Positions 1 through 5,003 of a stretch of DNA of 5,003 nucleotides are shown piece after piece. Under the pieces are notes generated by a model. That model worked only from the letters and a program-made list of their open reading frames with translations, was not told where the DNA came from and did no database searches. How positions within the stretch are numbered: position 1 is the first letter of the stretch; every line of letters starts with the position of its first letter. Both the position numbers and the translations under genes were made by a program. This stretch comes from Planctomycetales bacterium (GTDB taxonomy: Bacteria > Planctomycetota > Planctomycetia > Isosphaerales > Isosphaeraceae), in NCBI GenBank assembly GCA_027435495.1, contig DAHZZC010000641.1, positions 1 to 5,003 on the forward strand, written 5' to 3'.

Positions 1-369
1 GAAGGTGGAGACCGCACGAGGCCGAGCGGACGACGAATCCGATGGGACGAGAGGCCGAAACGACAGCCTCCAGCCCCAGCGCAGCCATGGATGCCCCGCC
101 AAAATTACAGCGACAACGCAAGCCCCTCCCGCCCATATCCCCTACCGCCAATCCCAACTCCTAACGGCATGCTGCCATCCCGGCGGCTCAAGGGGAACCG
201 AGGAAGGGGTCCGATCAGCCCGCGTCACCATCCGAAGAATCAACCGAGGCGATGTAACGGCCGATTGGCGCTTGGAATCGCGGCTGTCGATCTTGGCGGT
301 CCGAGGAACCGCCGGCGCGGTACCGCAGGTGTCGAGGAACCGCAGGCGTCAGACCTGCTTCCCACGCCC
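1..369. other. Gene-free left flank
   Basis: No convincing gene is seen here. The plus-strand open frames that cross this stretch continue antisense into the zinc-ribbon gene, and their arginine/proline-rich translations look like GC-driven shadows. The only other candidate is a minus-strand ATG at 86-88, opening a frame that stays open to the left edge (about 29 codons, beginning MAALGLEAVV). It has only a weak GGGG upstream, so it could be the first codons of a gene cut by the window or nothing at all. The right part (302-358) holds short repeats described separately. No tRNA or rRNA was recognised. Confidence 0.5.
302..358. repeat. Short direct repeat plus small inverted repeats downstream of the operon
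   Basis: An 11-bp direct repeat, CGAGGAACCGC, occurs at 302-312 and 333-343. Between the copies lies the palindrome GCGGTACCGC. Overlapping the second copy is a 5-bp inverted repeat, GCAGG at 342-346 with CCTGC at 354-358, placed 12 nt beyond the stop of the zinc-ribbon gene. On the minus strand the stretch reads CCGGCGGTTCCTCG, close to CCGGCGATTCCTCG in the palindromic array at the right end of the window. It could be a decayed relative of that repeat or a weak 3' end structure. No T-tract follows the hairpin, so it is not called a terminator. Confidence 0.4.
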
Positions 370-894
370 TCAAAGCCGCTTCGCCCCGCAGTCCGGGCAG
401 TGGCAATCGAAGAACTCATCAATCAGCGGCGTCCCGCAAAAGGGGCATTTGGTATCGTTGGCGGCCGGGACCGATTGCCTCAGTTCCTCGTAGCTCGGGC
501 CGGCGGGCGGCCAGAAGATCAGGTAGCCTCCCAGCGCGACCGCCACCACCGAGCAGATCACGCCGAGGAACCAGAAAGCGTCCACGTCCTCGGCGATGGC
601 CAGCCCCACGAAGAAGATCGATCCCCAGAAGGTCGCGGCCTCGATCAGGGAGGCGACCAGCACCATCTGCGCGATCAGTCGGAGCGTCAGGCGGACCTGG
701 CGGGGCCGGAGCCCGCATTCCTGGCACACCCATCGGCGACGGAACCCGAGCGGGAGCACCGGGACAAGGTTCAGGTGGAGCACGTCGAACGTCCGGACCT
801 GCTCCGCCCGCCGGGGCGCCCGGCAGGTCATGCAGTAATCATTACGGAATCCCACCTTCCGAGGGAACAATCGGTAGACCCCGTGCCAGATCAA
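370..894 (-). CDS. Two-helix membrane protein with N- and C-terminal zinc ribbons
   Basis: This 174-residue protein has no recognised specific function. Near the N-terminus, C21-x2-C24 and C57-x2-C60 flank a stretch ending LNLVPVLPLGFRRR, the usual layout of a small bacterial zinc-ribbon fold. Two hydrophobic segments follow at about 74-101 and 106-129. The C-terminus carries C150-x2-C153 and C166-x2-C169, with an extra C164, as in a rubredoxin-like or double zinc ribbon. With two helices both metal sites would lie on the same side, presumably the cytoplasm (inference). The start is a TTG at 892-894. No in-frame ATG or GTG lies between it and the upstream in-frame stop, and the next ATG (residue 22) would lose C21. 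A GAGGGG 6 nt upstream supports the TTG. The gene begins 10 nt after the dehydrogenase gene, so co-transcription and translational coupling are likely. It might be a membrane sensor, scaffold or assembly aid, but nothing here decides this. Confidence 0.85.
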   Translation of the reverse strand: MIWHGVYRLFPRKVGFRNDYCMTCRAPRRAEQVRTFDVLHLNLVPVLPLGFRRRWVCQECGLRPRQVRLTLRLIAQMVLVASLIEAATFWGSIFFVGLAIAEDVDAFWFLGVICSVVAVALGGYLIFWPPAGPSYEELRQSVPAANDTKCPFCGTPLIDEFFDCHCPDCGAKRL

Positions 895-900
895 CGCCCG

Positions 901-906
901 CCCCTC
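901..906 (-). promoter_or_regulatory. Shine-Dalgarno overlapping upstream stop, supports TTG start
   Basis: On the minus strand the sequence is TGAGGGG followed by six bases and TTG. The TGA is the stop of the dehydrogenase gene, and GAGGGG is a good match to the anti-Shine-Dalgarno. The overlap of stop and ribosome site points to translational coupling and decides the unusual TTG start of the zinc-ribbon gene. Confidence 0.65.
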
Positions 907-3892
907 ATCGGATCCCGTTCAAATACGCCAGCAGATCCGCCATCGCCGGGATGCTGATCGTCTTCTCCAGCCCCTCGGGCATGTACGAGAGTCCCGTGCT
1001 GCGCAGCTCGTCGATGTGAATCCGCAAAACCGTCTCCTCGCGGCCGTCGGGACGGCGGATCGTCAGGCTGCTCGCCGTTTCCGACGTCAGTATCCCCGAC
1101 AGAATCCGACCATCCGTCGTCGAGAGAACATAGCTCAAAAACTTCGGCATCACCTCACGGTTCGGGTCGAGGATATTCAGGAGCACCGTCGGCAGGCCGC
1201 GGTCGCGGATCGCCGTGATGTCGGCACCGACCGGGTGGCCGTACCCTTCGAGCCGGTGGCACGTCGAGCAGTTCGCCCGGAAGACCTCTCGCCCTCGCGC
1301 AGGATCGCCGCGGAGCTTCAGCGCCTCCTGGTAGGCATCCACCACATCCCGACGCCTCGCCTGCGGCTCCGAGAATAACCGACTGGCCCGGTCCCGGATC
1401 GCCGCGTCCGAGTACGATTTCAACATCACCACCCGCGCGGGGTCGAGGTCGCCTCGCGTGACCTTCCCGGATTCCACCGCGTCGAGAAACGCCTTCACCC
1501 AGGTCGGTCGCGAAAACATCGCCTCCGTGGCCTCGGCTCGCAGCCTCGGCCCCATCGTCGGCCAGGCGCTCAGAACGATCGTCGGGATTCTCGGGTCGTC
1601 GAACCGGGCCAGGGTCGCCACCGCCTCCGCCTGCACCGCGTACGGCCGCCTCGGCTCCAGCAGCTCCACCAGCGCCGACTCCACCTCTCCCAGCTCCGCC
1701 AGCCGGAGCGACCGGATCGCCGCGACTCGCGCCGCCATCGGCGCCGCGTCGTTCAGGGCCTTGGACCGGGCGTCGGCCAGCGCGCCAGCCAGAATCGAAC
1801 CGAACCGCGAGGCTGAGAGACGTCGACGGGCCTCGGCCGAATCCGACTCCCTCAGCGCCAGGACCACCCCTCGCACCAGCGCCGGACGGTCCGACGCCGG
1901 GCCGTCGATCGCCCCGAAGATCGCCTCAAGATCCGCCGGCCGACCCGATGCGCCCGTCTCCTCGACGATCGCGATCAGAAGCGCCGAGCCCGTCCCCGAC
2001 GATCGGAACTTCGGATCGGCCGCGAGCCTCGCGAACAAGGCCCCCGCGCACTTCGAGGCCGAGCTAAGAATCGCGAGTCGCATCCAGGGGTCCGAGGCGT
2101 CGCGGATCGCCAGCCTCGCGAGCACCGGCGCGGGGCCGTCGCCCGGGACCTGGCCAATCGAGAACGCAAGCTGATAGCGAACCATCGCATCCGGGTCGTC
2201 GGCCATCCGCCCGAGCCGGCTGGACAGCTTCGCCTCGCCCGATAGAAATGGCTCGGAGAGCCGGACCGCTTGAGCGCGCACCTGCGCCTCGGCGTCGTCG
2301 AGCGCGGCAAGGACATCCGAGACCTCAAGCGCGCCCAGCCCGGCAAGCGTCGAAAGCGCCTGCGCCCGACCGATCGGACTCTTCGAATGCGAGGCCCGCT
2401 CGCGGAGCGCCGGGACGGCGGAACGATCCTGACGCTGGTAAAGCAGTCGCGCGGCGGTCTCGCGGTGCCAGGCGTTCGGGTGTTCGAGGAGAGCGGCCAG
2501 CTCCTTCGACGAGAGCCCCCCGAGGCGCGGCGTTCGCGGACGGAATCCCTCGGGAGCGATCCGCCAGATCCGGCCTCGGTCGACGCCGCTGGTGACCTCC
2601 ATCTGCCGGGTGATCTCGGGCGGGAGCGAGACCGTCGTCTCGATCAGCTCGCGGCACATGTCGAGCACCCAGAGACAGCCATCAGGCGCGTTCGCCATTT
2701 GCACCGGGCGGAAGAAGCAGTCGCGCGAGGCCAGGAATTCGCGATCGACGTCGGCATCGCGCGCCGTCACCATGAGCCCGCGAGGCTCGGGAATCGCCCG
2801 GTGAATCAGGTTGTTCGAGACCTCGCCGACGAAGAGATTTCCCCGGTACTCGGGCGGATAGGCATCGCCCCGGTAGACCGTCACGCCGCTCGCCCCGGTG
2901 AAAAACCCCGAGGGCTTGCCCCCCTCGTCCGATCCGGCATACAGCCCCTGCGTCCGCATCCGGGTCCGAAGCGCCCGCCAGGGCTCAACCGGGCTGATCC
3001 GGAACAACTTCGTGAACTTCCCCGCCGGCGCCACGTTCACCGCCGCGGCCGGCGCCCGCAGATACGGGTTACGCCCAACATATCGGCTATCATACATAAT
3101 CAAATAAAATGGTTCACTATTAGCACAGACGTAGGCGCGGCCCCAGTCGTCGAGAGTGTGGCCGTGCTGGCCGCCGCCGCCGGTTAGCTCGAAGGTTTCG
3201 GTTCTGGGGTCGAGCAGGAAGCCGTAGCCCCGGACCGAGACGGTTTGTGCCGACGCCCGATCGCCGCGCCGGACGGATCCGCCGTCGTTGGATGTGGAGA
3301 GGTGAAAACGGTTGTCGAGTCCCCATCGGAAGGAGTTGATCATGCCTTCGCCGGAGGGATCGAGACCGAACCCGGTGTAAACGACGCGGCGGACGTCGGC
3401 CTTGCCGTCGCCGTTGGTGTCCTTGAGGTAGAGGAGATCGGGCGGCGATCCGGCGTAGATCCCGCCGTCCCAGCAGGCCACCGAGGTCGCCATCGGGACG
3501 TTCTCGGCAAAGATGGAGCTTGTCTCATAGGTACCGTCGCCGTCTCGGTCTTCGAGGCGCCGGATTAGCCCGCGCTCGTGGGCGAGTTTGGGATCTTTCT
3601 TCGCTTTTGGGTCCTGCTGATTGTACTCGGGGAACTCGGCGATGTAGGCGCGGGCGTCCTCGTCGAAGTCGATCGCGACGGGGCTCCGAAGCAAGGGCTC
3701 GGCGGCCACTCGTTCGACATGGAACCCGGGGTGCACTTCGATCTGCTTCTGAGCCTCATCGGGCGACCGCATCGGCAGCCGAGGCAGGTCGTACGACGGT
3801 TCCTGCGACATCGCGGAGGACGCAAGGCCCAGGACCAGGATCAGGACGAGGATGGGGCTCGGGGCGAGCGACCGGCGCGGGCGTCGCATCAT
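905..3892 (-). CDS. Secreted PVC-type membrane-bound dehydrogenase with HEAT-like region and C-terminal heme-c domain
   Basis: This 995-residue protein is probably an exported oxidoreductase that transfers electrons to its own heme c; the substrate is unknown. Residues 1-29 form a Sec signal peptide: RRPRR, a hydrophobic core and a likely cut after SSAMS. Residues about 45-450 match the Pirellula/Verrucomicrobium-type dehydrogenase domain (TIGR02604-like, related to soluble glucose-dehydrogenase propellers). Visible marks are SPVAIDFDEDARAYIAE, aspartate-rich loops DRDGDG (115-120) and DTNGDG (158-163), GGQHGHTLDDWG (240-251), RNPYL (274-278) and RPVQMANAPDG (395-405). Residues about 460-850 are alanine/leucine-rich helical repeats, HEAT-like. 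The C-terminus is the matching heme-binding domain (TIGR02603-like), with CSTCH at 875-879 and a probable axial methionine M971 in SYMPEGL. The length is typical of these fusions. The start is the first of two adjacent ATGs (3890-3892 and 3887-3889), with GAGG 8 nt upstream of the first; the choice between them is uncertain. The zinc-ribbon gene follows by 10 nt. Residues 256-277 have aberrant AT-rich codons. Confidence 0.93.
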   Translation of the reverse strand: MMRRPRRSLAPSPILVLILVLGLASSAMSQEPSYDLPRLPMRSPDEAQKQIEVHPGFHVERVAAEPLLRSPVAIDFDEDARAYIAEFPEYNQQDPKAKKDPKLAHERGLIRRLEDRDGDGTYETSSIFAENVPMATSVACWDGGIYAGSPPDLLYLKDTNGDGKADVRRVVYTGFGLDPSGEGMINSFRWGLDNRFHLSTSNDGGSVRRGDRASAQTVSVRGYGFLLDPRTETFELTGGGGQHGHTLDDWGRAYVCANSEPFYLIMYDSRYVGRNPYLRAPAAAVNVAPAGKFTKLFRISPVEPWRALRTRMRTQGLYAGSDEGGKPSGFFTGASGVTVYRGDAYPPEYRGNLFVGEVSNNLIHRAIPEPRGLMVTARDADVDREFLASRDCFFRPVQMANAPDGCLWVLDMCRELIETTVSLPPEITRQMEVTSGVDRGRIWRIAPEGFRPRTPRLGGLSSKELAALLEHPNAWHRETAARLLYQRQDRSAVPALRERASHSKSPIGRAQALSTLAGLGALEVSDVLAALDDAEAQVRAQAVRLSEPFLSGEAKLSSRLGRMADDPDAMVRYQLAFSIGQVPGDGPAPVLARLAIRDASDPWMRLAILSSASKCAGALFARLAADPKFRSSGTGSALLIAIVEETGASGRPADLEAIFGAIDGPASDRPALVRGVVLALRESDSAEARRRLSASRFGSILAGALADARSKALNDAAPMAARVAAIRSLRLAELGEVESALVELLEPRRPYAVQAEAVATLARFDDPRIPTIVLSAWPTMGPRLRAEATEAMFSRPTWVKAFLDAVESGKVTRGDLDPARVVMLKSYSDAAIRDRASRLFSEPQARRRDVVDAYQEALKLRGDPARGREVFRANCSTCHRLEGYGHPVGADITAIRDRGLPTVLLNILDPNREVMPKFLSYVLSTTDGRILSGILTSETASSLTIRRPDGREETVLRIHIDELRSTGLSYMPEGLEKTISIPAMADLLAYLNGIR
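1256..1270 (-). other. Heme c attachment motif CSTCH
   Basis: Codons for residues 875-879 encode C-S-T-C-H, the CXXCH signature for covalent heme c attachment. It sits in the context GREVFRAN-CSTCH-RLEGYGHPVGAD, as expected for the planctomycete heme-binding domain. Covalent heme attachment happens outside the cytoplasm, which agrees with the N-terminal signal peptide. Confidence 0.92.
3062..3127 (-). other. AT-rich rare-codon patch inside the dehydrogenase gene
   Basis: Codons for residues 256-277 (TGT to TAT) end in A or T in 16 of 22 cases, 11 of the first 13, whereas flanking codons mostly end in G or C. The 43 bases at 3081-3123 are about 28% GC. The frame stays open and the encoded residues, including RYVGRNPYL, are what this family carries at this point, so this is not a frameshift or insertion. 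It may slow translation within the propeller, mark recent acquisition or gene conversion of a short segment, or contain a signal on the DNA. None of these can be decided here. Confidence 0.8.
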
Positions 3893-3900
3893 GGGATCAG

Positions 3901-3912
3901 CCTCGGTTGAGG
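3901..3912 (-). promoter_or_regulatory. Ribosome site within a small inverted repeat
   Basis: On the minus strand, CCTC-AACC-GAGG forms a 4-bp stem whose right arm, GAGG (3901-3904), is the best Shine-Dalgarno for the dehydrogenase gene, 8 nt before the first ATG and 11 nt before the second. Pairing would partly hide the ribosome site, but the stem is short and may not be stable. Confidence 0.35.
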
Positions 3913-3934
3913 AATCGAATCGGGCGGGAGGATT

Positions 3935-3954
3935 CCAGGCGTGCGTCCGCCTGG
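3935..3954 (-). promoter_or_regulatory. Perfect 7-bp hairpin in the dehydrogenase leader
   Basis: CCAGGCG and CGCCTGG form a perfect GC-rich inverted repeat with a 6-nt loop, 42 nt upstream of the first ATG. In the minus-strand transcript it would sit in the 5' untranslated region. No T-tract follows, so it is not a factor-independent terminator. It could be an operator, an mRNA-stability element or a structure affecting translation. The role is inferred only from position and symmetry. Confidence 0.4.
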
Positions 3955-3989
3955 GTTCTGGCTCTGGCTTCGGATTCGGATTCGGATGG
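3954..3989. repeat. Degenerate hexanucleotide tandem repeat
   Basis: Six consecutive 6-bp units read GGTTCT, GGCTCT, GGCTTC, GGATTC, GGATTC and GGATGG on the plus strand. The repeat directly abuts the leader hairpin and lies between the possible promoter and the start of the dehydrogenase gene. Imperfect units suggest an old or slowly changing simple repeat. A length change here would alter leader spacing but not the coding sequence. Confidence 0.6.
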
Positions 3990-3999
3990 CATTGGGTCG

Positions 4000-4028
4000 A
4001 TGATGCCCGGATCGGGGCGCCGATTCAA
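4000..4028 (-). promoter_or_regulatory. Possible sigma70-like promoter for the dehydrogenase operon
   Basis: The minus strand shows TTGAAT (4023-4028), a 17-bp spacer and CATCAT (4000-4005). Each hexamer matches the housekeeping consensus at four of six positions, and the spacing is ideal. Transcription would begin near 3993 and give a leader of about 100 nt that includes the hexanucleotide repeat and the hairpin. Planctomycete promoters are poorly defined and such matches occur by chance. Confidence 0.25.
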
Positions 4029-4133
4029 GACGGAGGCGGCCAGGAGATGGGTCGTCGCCAGAAATGACAAACGGCCAGGACGCAGGCAAACACGCCCGCG
4101 CCCCGGCCCGATGCGCCTTGTGTCGGCCTCGGC

Positions 4134-4391
4134 TCAGTACGAGCCGTGCTGCCTGACCATCTTGTTGTACAGGCCGAGCATCAAAATCGTCGGCACCCAG
4201 TGGCCGACGAACTGTGCATCGTGCTTACGGCCCATCATGTGCAAGACCGCCGAGATCCCGATGCAGCCGACGGCCGCCGTCAGGTAGGTGCCCGACGGCA
4301 CCATGCTCGTATACTCCTCGATCGCCTGGGTGATCTGCCCCTCTTCGTGCTGGTGCGGGGCCACGCCGCGACCGGTCATCATGCTCGTCAT
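4134..4391 (-). CDS. Small two-helix membrane protein of unknown function
   Basis: An 85-residue protein with no recognised function. A polar N-terminus rich in Met, His and Glu (about 1-35) is followed by hydrophobic segments at about 36-53 (YLTAAVGCIGISAVLHMMG) and 61-78 (FVGHWVPTILMLGLYNKMV), separated by a short basic turn, GRKHD. A hairpin-like membrane protein with a cytoplasmic turn is a reasonable reading. The phrase WVPTILMLGLYNK resembles small conserved hypothetical proteins I recall from planctomycetes and acidobacteria; this is from memory and untested. The ATG start is well supported by GGAGGAG at 4402-4408, with a 10-nt gap. A 6-bp inverted repeat, CGGCTC/GAGCCG (4130-4146), spans its stop codon. 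It lies 241 bp upstream of the dehydrogenase gene on the same strand; whether the two share a transcript is open. Confidence 0.85.
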   Translation of the reverse strand: MTSMMTGRGVAPHQHEEGQITQAIEEYTSMVPSGTYLTAAVGCIGISAVLHMMGRKHDAQFVGHWVPTILMLGLYNKMVRQHGSY

Positions 4392-4589
4392 GGTGTCTAA
4401 ACTCCTCCGGAAGTCCTCAGGAATTCCCTCCCCCGCGTGCTCGCGAGGGACGGACGACGAGGGTCTCGGAGGAGCAAACCGAATGCCGTTGGGGGGTCCT
4501 TATCGACGGAGAAAGGATCGGTCCACGCGGCGGAAAACCCCTTATTTTATGCGGCTGGACAGGGATCGGGAAATCGTTGCGTGAGAATA

Positions 4590-4636
4590 CGGATTTCTGA
4601 TCCAGAATTCCAGATTCAAAATTGAAAATAAGACGG
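4590..4636. repeat. AT-rich degenerate intergenic repeat
   Basis: An AT-rich island in GC-rich surroundings, built from near-repeats such as TCCAGAATTCCAGATTC, followed by the inverted repeat TTCAA-AA-TTGAA (4615-4626). On the minus strand it shows a rough 8-bp period (TTTTGAAT, CTGGAATT, CTGGATCA). It lies about 200 bp upstream of the small membrane protein gene and could contribute an A/T-rich promoter or a protein-binding site. It could also be a simple-sequence remnant. Confidence 0.4.
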
Positions 4637-4686
4637 GATTCCGGAACGCGGACGTGTGCGGACGCACCACAAGGCGACCGCGCGAA

Positions 4687-4732
4687 GCCCGATCCCAGGG
4701 GTGTGCGAAGGCCCCAGGCCCGATCCGAGGGG
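4687..4732. repeat. 15-bp direct repeat, two copies, 31-bp period
   Basis: GCCCGATCCCAGGGG at 4687-4701 recurs as GCCCGATCCGAGGGG at 4718-4732, with one mismatch. A related CCCCAGGGG occurs at 4767-4775, next to the left edge of the palindromic array. These may be older fragments of repeats that collect in this intergenic region. No function is apparent. Confidence 0.5.
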
Positions 4733-4804
4733 CCAAAGCTCGATGCCCCACCTCAGACGCGAATACCCCAGGGGCGCATGGTCATATCAAACGTGGATCG
4801 TCTT

Positions 4805-4876
4805 CTGTAGGAGCCGGCTCCAGCCGGCGATTCCTCGCAACAGCCACGAGTCGCCAGCAGGAGCTGGCTCCTACAG
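4805..4876. repeat. Long imperfect palindrome, copy 1
   Basis: Left arm 4805-4829 pairs with right arm 4852-4876, 25 bp with 3 mismatches. Inside, CTCG (4834-4837) and CGAG (4847-4850) can extend the stem around a 9-nt loop. Each arm also has its own small symmetry: GGAGCCGGCTCC (4810-4821) is a perfect 12-bp palindrome on the left, and GGAGC-TG-GCTCC lies on the right, so a cruciform or two smaller hairpins could also form. It would make a stable hairpin in RNA from either strand. Confidence 0.85.
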
Positions 4877-4908
4877 ACGCGCAGGGCATGTCAAACGTGG
4901 ATCGTCTT

Positions 4909-4980
4909 CTGTAGGAGCCGGCTCCAGCCGGCGATTCCTCGCAACAGCCACGAGTCGCCAGCAGGAGCTGGCTCCTACAG
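4909..4980. repeat. Long imperfect palindrome, copy 2
   Basis: This has the same sequence as the first palindrome, with arms at 4909-4933 and 4956-4980. It carries the same three arm mismatches, so neither copy has changed since duplication. Confidence 0.85.
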
Positions 4981-5003
4981 ACGCGCATGGGCATGTCAAA
5001 CGT

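Larger units (their letters stand above)
4392..4786. other. Gene-free upstream region of the small membrane protein gene
   Basis: No gene is supported here. Open frames are short, mixed in composition, and cross the AT-rich stretch and the repeat array. The part next to 4391 carries the ribosome site of the small membrane gene. A minus-strand TAAAAT at 4544-4549 resembles a -10 box, but only a poor -35 (TTTCCC, 18-bp spacer) accompanies it. The AT-rich stretch at 4590-4636 and the short direct repeat at 4687-4732 are listed separately. Confidence 0.5.
4787..5003. repeat. Tandem array of a ~104-bp palindromic (REP/BIME-like) unit
   Basis: Unit 1 is 4787-4890 (104 bp), unit 2 is 4891-4995 (105 bp), and a third copy starts at 4996 and is cut by the window. 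Each starts TCAAACGTGG. Units 1 and 2 agree in their first 97 bases and differ only near the end (CGCAGGGCATG against CGCATGGGCATG, one extra T). Each holds a 72-nt near-complete inverted repeat beginning CTGTAGGAGCC and ending GGCTCCTACAG. Near identity points to recent duplication. The layout resembles the REP/BIME class of extragenic palindromes, which RAYT-type enzymes can spread, but no transposase is visible here. The array may extend to the right. Confidence 0.9.

Noticed and set aside
342..358. Intrinsic terminator after the zinc-ribbon gene
   Set aside because: There is only a 5-bp stem with a 7-nt loop, and no T-run follows.
91..957. Plus-strand open frame of 288 codons
   Set aside because: It is antisense to the zinc-ribbon gene and runs past its start into the dehydrogenase end. 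Its composition is shadow-like, while the opposite strand encodes paired cysteines and membrane helices.
2270..3187. Plus-strand open frame of 305 codons
   Set aside because: It lies fully antisense to the dehydrogenase gene, whose domains are clear. The translation is Arg/Pro/Gly-rich with no recognisable fold, as expected from GC-rich antisense.
905..3892. Mosaic origin of the dehydrogenase, with a codon-usage seam at the AT-rich patch
   Set aside because: Spot checks of codons on either side of the patch both showed mostly G/C-ending wobble, so only the patch itself is anomalous.
4130..4146. Intrinsic terminator at the end of the small membrane protein gene
   Set aside because: The 6-bp stem spans the stop codon and no T-tract follows on the minus strand, so it does not fit a factor-independent terminator.
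3520..4287. Plus-strand open frame of 255 codons
   Set aside because: It overlaps the signal-peptide end of the dehydrogenase gene, the leader and the small membrane gene. It is arginine-rich, with no domain and no good ribosome site noticed.
4654..4994. Open frames across the tandem repeats, both strands
   Set aside because: They are simply translations of the duplicated palindromes, with repeated RFLATA- or SSCWRLVA-like strings and no independent support.
4787..5003. CRISPR array
   Set aside because: The repeating unit is about 104 bp, contains a long palindrome and has no unique spacers between repeats. No cas-like gene is present.

Overview
The window looks like chromosomal DNA from a planctomycete, most likely an Isosphaeraceae-type high-GC species. 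This rests on the large gene, a secreted fusion of the Pirellula/Verrucomicrobium-type 'membrane-bound dehydrogenase' propeller, a HEAT-like helical region and a C-terminal heme-c domain. That architecture is characteristic of the Planctomycetes-Verrucomicrobia group. Strongly GC-biased wobble positions and long spurious antisense frames fit the same origin. The species cannot be fixed from the sequence alone.

Layout from left to right: 1-369 has no convincing gene, but holds a short direct repeat and small inverted repeats just past the end of the operon. Three genes follow, all on the minus strand, so transcription runs right to left. A small two-helix membrane protein lies at 4134-4391. 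A 241-bp leader (3893-4133) has a possible promoter, a degenerate hexanucleotide repeat and a perfect 7-bp hairpin. The 995-residue secreted dehydrogenase/cytochrome c protein is at 905-3892. A 174-residue membrane protein with two zinc ribbons is at 370-894. The last two are tightly coupled: the zinc-ribbon gene starts 10 nt after the upstream stop with a TTG codon, and its Shine-Dalgarno overlaps that stop. From 4392 to 4786 there is no gene, but there is an AT-rich degenerate stretch and a short GC-rich direct repeat. From 4787 to the right edge is a tandem array of a roughly 104-bp unit, each carrying a 72-nt near-complete palindrome. It is REP/BIME-like and nearly identical between copies.

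Functionally, the large protein is predicted to be exported and to act as a periplasmic or surface oxidoreductase, passing electrons from a propeller active site to its own heme c. Its substrate cannot be inferred. The zinc-ribbon protein is its co-transcribed but uncharacterised partner. The 85-residue protein may or may not share the transcript.

I see no defence system, CRISPR, transposase or obviously new multi-gene system. The most notable items are the palindromic tandem array, a 22-codon AT-rich patch inside the large gene, and the structured leader in front of it.
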